From Saccoglossus kowalevskii (Eukaryota > Hemichordata > Enteropneusta > Harrimaniidae), in assembly GCF_000003605.2 (NCBI RefSeq), contig NW_003155246.1:69544-79787 (forward strand): a stretch of DNA of 10,244 nt, in the 5' to 3' direction. Positions 7,467 to 10,244 of the stretch are shown here, piece after piece. The notes below the pieces were generated by a model that did no database searches, was not told the origin of the DNA, and saw only the letters and a list, made by a program, of their open reading frames with translations. The position numbers were made by a program, and so were the translations under genes. The stretch's first letter is position 1. Each line of letters starts with the position of its first letter.

Positions 7467-7582
7467 TGGTTAGTTAATATATTCAGTTGTTTATTAACAG
7501 CTACGTCAAGAGTCGCGTGTGATTGGCTATCATTCATTCAAAGTGCAAAGGTCGCATGCAATTCATTAGTGAGTGGGCAGAA
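7467..7582. other. Transposon interior between the LINE and the right inverted repeat
   Basis: About 115 bp without coding signal. It contains GATTGG (7521-7526) in a fairly GC-balanced stretch, and looks loosely like the segment just inside the left inverted repeat, but no reliable alignment is visible. Confidence 0.4.
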
Positions 7583-7703
7583 CTCAGTTCTGATAGCAGT
7601 CAGACTGGAGTGTTGTTTGTGTAGCATTATCCTACCGGGCGGGCTGTCGAGCTGGGTGGTCTGGCGGGCGGGTGGAACATTACAACCTCAAGCGCCTGGG
7701 GTA
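7583..7703 (-). repeat. Right terminal inverted repeat (121 bp)
   Basis: This is the inverted partner of 5454-5545, ending AGCGCCTGGGGTA. It contains a 29-bp GC-rich stretch (around 7640-7670) between two GCCCG copies that the left arm lacks. It is probably the ancestral form, since deletion between short direct repeats explains the left arm simply. Confidence 0.85.
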
Positions 7704-7712
7704 GTCTTTTAC
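7704..7712 (+). repeat. Target-site duplication, right copy
   Basis: GTCTTTTAC follows the right inverted repeat and is identical to 5445-5453. Together the pair marks the insertion boundary only about 50 bp from the donor of the ADK exon at 7761. Confidence 0.8.
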
Positions 7713-7760
7713 GTGCAGTCAGTAACATAGCAACCAGTGAATTTATATATTCGTACTTAC

Positions 7761-7931
7761 CGTTTCATTTCCAAATAATACATCTACATATGGCATGGCC
7801 GCCATCATTGGTTCTTTGAAGAATTGGCATAAAAATGGTGCAGATAAGTTAAGGCAAAAAGTCTTATTTTCCTCAAAAGCATGTTGTCCAAGAGCTTGAA
7901 TAGCTGGAGGAGCAACTGTCAAGTGAAAACC
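7761..7931 (-). CDS. ADK: Adenosine kinase, internal exon (G-F-H-L-T-V ... F-G-N-E-T)
   Basis: A 171-nt exon of exactly 57 codons, phase 0 at both ends. It opens G-F-H-L-T-V-A-P-P, passes N-L-S-A-P-F (residues 28-33) and closes M-P-Y-V-D-V-L-F-G-N-E-T. The animal ADK counterpart reads G-F-F-L-T-V-S-P-E, N-L-S-A-P-F-I and M-P-Y-V-D-I-L-F-G-N-E-T, so the match is colinear and gapless as far as can be judged by eye. The acceptor is TTTTTTCAG|GGT and the donor ACG|GTAAGT, both near consensus. The final N-E-T plus the first codon of the next exon make the NxxE metal/phosphate motif. The donor lies only about 48 bp from the transposon boundary at 7712, so the insertion came close to, but spared, the splice site. 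Confidence 0.93.
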
Positions 7932-8148
7932 CTGAAAAAAATATACAAATATTGATGTCATTACATGGAGGCACTGTTCAGGATTGACACATTGGACACT
8001 ACAACACAACATGGTAGTGCTGTTAAAAAATGGTGGGATGAGGATACCATATTGACACATTGAACACTACAACAATACTGTTACACTGTTCAAGATGAAG
8101 ACACCATATCACGTGGGATAGTATGTCTGAGTACAATATGAAACTCAC
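7932..8148 (-). other. ADK: ADK intron, 217 bp, with a short direct repeat
   Basis: The intron has donor GTGAGT at the right and a T-rich acceptor at the left. ATTGACACATTGRACACTACAACA occurs at 7983-8006 and 8051-8074 with one mismatch (period 68), and CACTGTTCARGAT occurs on both sides of that pair. This looks like a small local duplication. No other signal was seen. Confidence 0.75.
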
Positions 8149-8254
8149 CCCTACATAGATGACTTTGGCTGCTTTTACAAATTCCCAATTTTCTGGAAGC
8201 ACAAGATGATCTTTGTTATAGCAGTTTGCAGCAGCTAAGTATGCACATAAGGAC
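8149..8254 (-). CDS. ADK: Adenosine kinase, internal exon (S-L-C-A-Y-L-A-A-A-N-C-Y ... V-I-Y-V-G)
   Basis: A 106-nt exon: one base completing an Arg-type codon, then 35 codons from S-L-C-A-Y-L-A-A-A-N-C-Y to K-V-I-Y-V-G. Vertebrate ADK has R-S-L-x-A-N-L-A-A-A-N-C-Y here, followed by a charged stretch, N-W and a hydrophobic strand leading to G-F-F-L-T-V. The acceptor is TATTCTCAAG|GTCC and the donor GTAGGG|GTGAGT. Phase 0 at the donor joins correctly to G-F-H-L-T-V in the next exon. In a PfkB kinase this region is part of the core sheet beside the adenosine pocket. The exon upstream of it (expected P-T-G-T-C-A ... region) was not found before the minisatellite and presumably lies right of the window. 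Confidence 0.92.
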
Positions 8255-8833
8255 CTTGAGAATATAAAACAGAATTTTATGTTTACCAAAACTAAGTTCT
8301 TTAATTATTTGCTAGACTGTCGTAACAACATTCACATGAAATTAATCATTCTAAGTTTGGGTGGATTTAGGTTTAATAATAACTTGCTGAATGAGTAGAC
8401 AACCAACCGGGCATTCATGATTCAATGACACCCAATGATGGACTGACTACTACTTGGGATCGATGCTTTGTAAATACTAAGTTTGAACAAAATCTGTTCA
8501 TGCATGACAGAATTGCTGAAATTCTTGATTTAAATGAATACATCAATACAGCCACCATTCAACCATCTTGAATTGGATACCAACATAATACATGATGTAT
8601 AGATAAAGTTTGAATATGATTGGTCAGGGAATGACCAAGATATAGCTCAAGAACCACCTTTGTGGTTTTTGTGGTTAAAAAATTTTAATGAAATCTGTCC
8701 ATATATGACTAAGATGTGGTCTGGAATGGCAGAAATGCTTGATTTTAATGAATTTTTACCACAAAACTGGTCGCCACATGCATACATTTTCAAAGATGCA
8801 TGATGTATGCGTGACGTTTAAATGTATAATTGG
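8255..8833 (-). other. ADK: ADK intron, no gene seen
   Basis: AT-rich, stop-dense sequence between the ADK exon and the minisatellite. Two stretches are loosely alike: GCTGAAATTCTTGATTTAAATGAAT near 8514 and GCAGAAATGCTTGATTTTAATGAAT near 8729. The minus-strand GGTTCTTGAG-TATATC near 8640-8656 recalls GGTTCTTTAGATATC of the array at 510-1502, so diverged copies of that family may be present. Confidence 0.55.
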
Positions 8834-10244
8834 CACATACATGTCAGAAATGCAGGTGGAGACGCACATACATGTCAGAAATGCAGGTGGAGACGCACAT
8901 ACATGTCAGAAATGCAGGTGGAGACACACATACATGTCAGAAATGCAGGTGGAGACGACGCACATGCCAGAAATGCAGGTGGAGACGACGCACATGCATG
9001 TCAGAAATGCAGGTGGAGACGCACATACATGTCAGAAATGCAGGTGGAGACGGACATACATCTCAGAAATGCAGGTGGAGACGCACATACATGTCAGAAA
9101 TGCAGGTGGAGACGCACATACATGTCAGAAATGCAGGTGGAGGAGACGCACATGCATGTCAGAAATGCAGGTGGAGACGCACATACATGCCAGAAATGCA
9201 GGTGGAGACGCACATGCATGTCAGAAATGCAGGTGGAGACGCACATGCATGTCAGAAATGCAGGTGGAGGAGACGCACATGCATGTCAGAAATGCAGGTC
9301 GAGACACACATACATGGCAGAAATGCAGGTGGAGGAGACGCACATGCATGTCAGAAATGCAGGTGGAGACGCACATGAATGTCAGAAATGCAGGTGGAGA
9401 CACACATGCATGTCAGAAATGCAGGTGGAGACGCACATACATGTCAGAAATGCAGGTGGAGACGCACATACATGTCAGAAATGCAGGTGGAGGAGACGCA
9501 CATGCATGTCAGAAATGCAGGTGGAGACGCACATGAATGTCAGAAATGCAGGTGGAGACACACATGCATGTCAGAAATGCAGGTGGAGACGCACATACAT
9601 GTCAGAAATGCAGGTGGAGACGCACATACATGTCAGAAATGCAGGTGGAGACGCACATGCATGTCAGAAATGCAGGTGGAGACGCACATACATGTCAGAA
9701 ATGCAGGTGGAGACGCACATACATGTCAGAAATGCAGGTGGAGATACACATGCATGTCAGAAATGCAGGTGGAGACGCACATGCATGTCAGAAATGCAGG
9801 TGGAGACGCACATACATGTCAGAAAGGCAGGTGGGGAGACGCACATGAATGTCAGAAAGGCAGGTGGGGAGACACACATGCATGTCAGAAATGCAGGTGG
9901 AGATACACATGCATGTCAGAAATGCAGGTGGAGATGCACATGCATGTCAGAAATGCAGGTGGAGATGCACATGCATGTCAGAAATGCAAGTGGAAACGCA
10001 CATGCATGTCAGAAATGCAGGTGGAGACACACATGAATGTCAGAAATGCAGGTGGAGACGCACATACATGTCAGAAATGCAGGTGGAGACGCACATACAT
10101 GTCAGAAATGCAGGTGGAGACGCACATGAATGTCAGAAATGCAGTGGAGACGCACATGAATGTCAGAAATGCAGGTGGAGACGCACATGAATGTCAGAAT
10201 GCAGGTGGAGACACACATACATGTCAGAAATGCAGGTGGCGACA
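8834..10244. repeat. 31-bp minisatellite, about 45 units, running off the window
   Basis: The unit is ACATACATGTCAGAAATGC followed by AGGTGGAGACGC, 31 bp. Three linker subtypes occur: ACATACATG, ACATGCATG and ACATGAATG. Length variants include 34-bp units (GGAGGAG or GACGACG), one shortened unit near 8960, two +2 units (GGTGGGGAGAC near 9830 and 9865), and -1 units near 10144 and 10197. Identity between units is very high, so the array is young or homogenised. The consensus has no stop in any plus-strand frame; since 31 is not a multiple of 3, three units give a 31-residue periodic peptide in every frame, with Cys-x-x-Cys once per period. Frame-breaking indels and the lack of splice or start context argue that it is non-coding. 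It most likely lies in an upstream ADK intron. Confidence 0.93.
9331..9646. repeat. Higher-order duplication: two identical 158-bp blocks in the minisatellite
   Basis: Blocks 9331-9488 and 9489-9646 are identical as read. Each holds five units in the same subtype order: 34-bp unit with GCATG, GAATG, GCATG after ACAC, ATACATG, ATACATG. This shows a recent multi-unit duplication step. Confidence 0.85.

Larger units (their letters stand above)
5454..7703. mobile_element. Composite TIR DNA transposon carrying a RecQ-like exon and a LINE
   Basis: A 2,250-bp insertion in an ADK intron, bounded by long inverted repeats (5454-5545 and 7583-7703, about 95% identical outside one 29-bp gap) and by direct repeats GTCTTTTAC. 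The termini read TACCCCAGGCGCT and AGCGCCTGGGGTA. No transposase is recognisable inside, so this copy is non-autonomous. Inside are a promoter-like segment and the first exon of a RecQ-like helicase on the plus strand, residual AT-rich sequence, and a truncated RTE-like LINE on the minus strand. The 9-bp duplication with long inverted repeats would suit a Mutator-like element that picked up gene fragments; a 5-bp reading would suggest another superfamily. The alternative, an inverted duplication of the RecQ gene's upstream region, does not explain the direct repeats. Confidence 0.75.

Noticed and set aside
8023-8289. 88-codon minus-strand frame as a separate small gene
   Set aside because: Only the 106-nt part between splice sites matches ADK; the rest is flanking intron read through.
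8822-10036. Long plus-strand frames (up to 404 codons) in the minisatellite as a repeat-protein gene
   Set aside because: All three frames are open only because the 31-bp unit lacks stops; frame-breaking indels, no recognisable start context and no similarity argue against a gene.
8834-10244. CRISPR array
   Set aside because: There are no unique spacers between repeats; whole units are near-identical and contiguous, in a eukaryotic intron.

Overview
This is eukaryotic DNA, most likely from a marine or other aquatic invertebrate animal. The basis is protein similarity to animal adenosine kinase, exons bounded by GT...AG introns, AT-rich introns full of small inverted-repeat elements, an RTE-like LINE, and a histone-type 3' end of the animal kind. 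The species cannot be named from the sequence.

The host gene is adenosine kinase (ADK), read on the minus strand. Four consecutive internal exons are visible, in transcript order: 8254-8149, 7931-7761, 4531-4496 and 2788-2674. All splice sites are canonical and the phases agree. The first exons (beyond 10244, or in unrecognised sequence right of 8254) and the last exons, including the PfkB GAGD catalytic motif, are not visible. Nearly everything from 2789 to 10244 that is not one of these exons is ADK intron.

Layout, left to right. At 1-255 (+) is the 3' end of an unidentified ORF with a faint HIRAN-like look. It is followed after 27 nt by a perfect replication-dependent histone-type stem-loop (283-298) and a purine-rich, U7-binding-like element. 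At 510-1502 is a degenerate tandem array of about 140-bp units whose junctions repeat ATGCAAAT and TAATTA. At 1734-2410 a pair of 20-bp inverted repeats may mark a short DNA element. Two ADK exons (2674-2788 and the 36-nt micro-exon 4496-4531) flank an intron with a TA-flanked MITE (3953-4312).

The 3.2-kb intron between 4531 and 7761 holds a possible small MITE (5143-5342) and a composite DNA transposon (5454-7703). The transposon has about 92/121-bp terminal inverted repeats and a 9-bp direct repeat, GTCTTTTAC, on both sides. It carries a promoter-like segment plus the first exon of a RecQ-like helicase (5727-5868, +) and a 5'-truncated, frameshifted RTE-like LINE (6232-7466, -).

Right of the ADK exon at 8149-8254 is an unremarkable intron, then a 31-bp minisatellite with about 45 units (8834-10244) that runs off the window. 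Its period is not a multiple of three and the unit lacks stops in all forward frames, so it produces long but probably meaningless ORFs.

The observations most worth following up are the histone-type 3' end on a non-histone ORF, and the gene-fragment-carrying TIR transposon inside the ADK intron.
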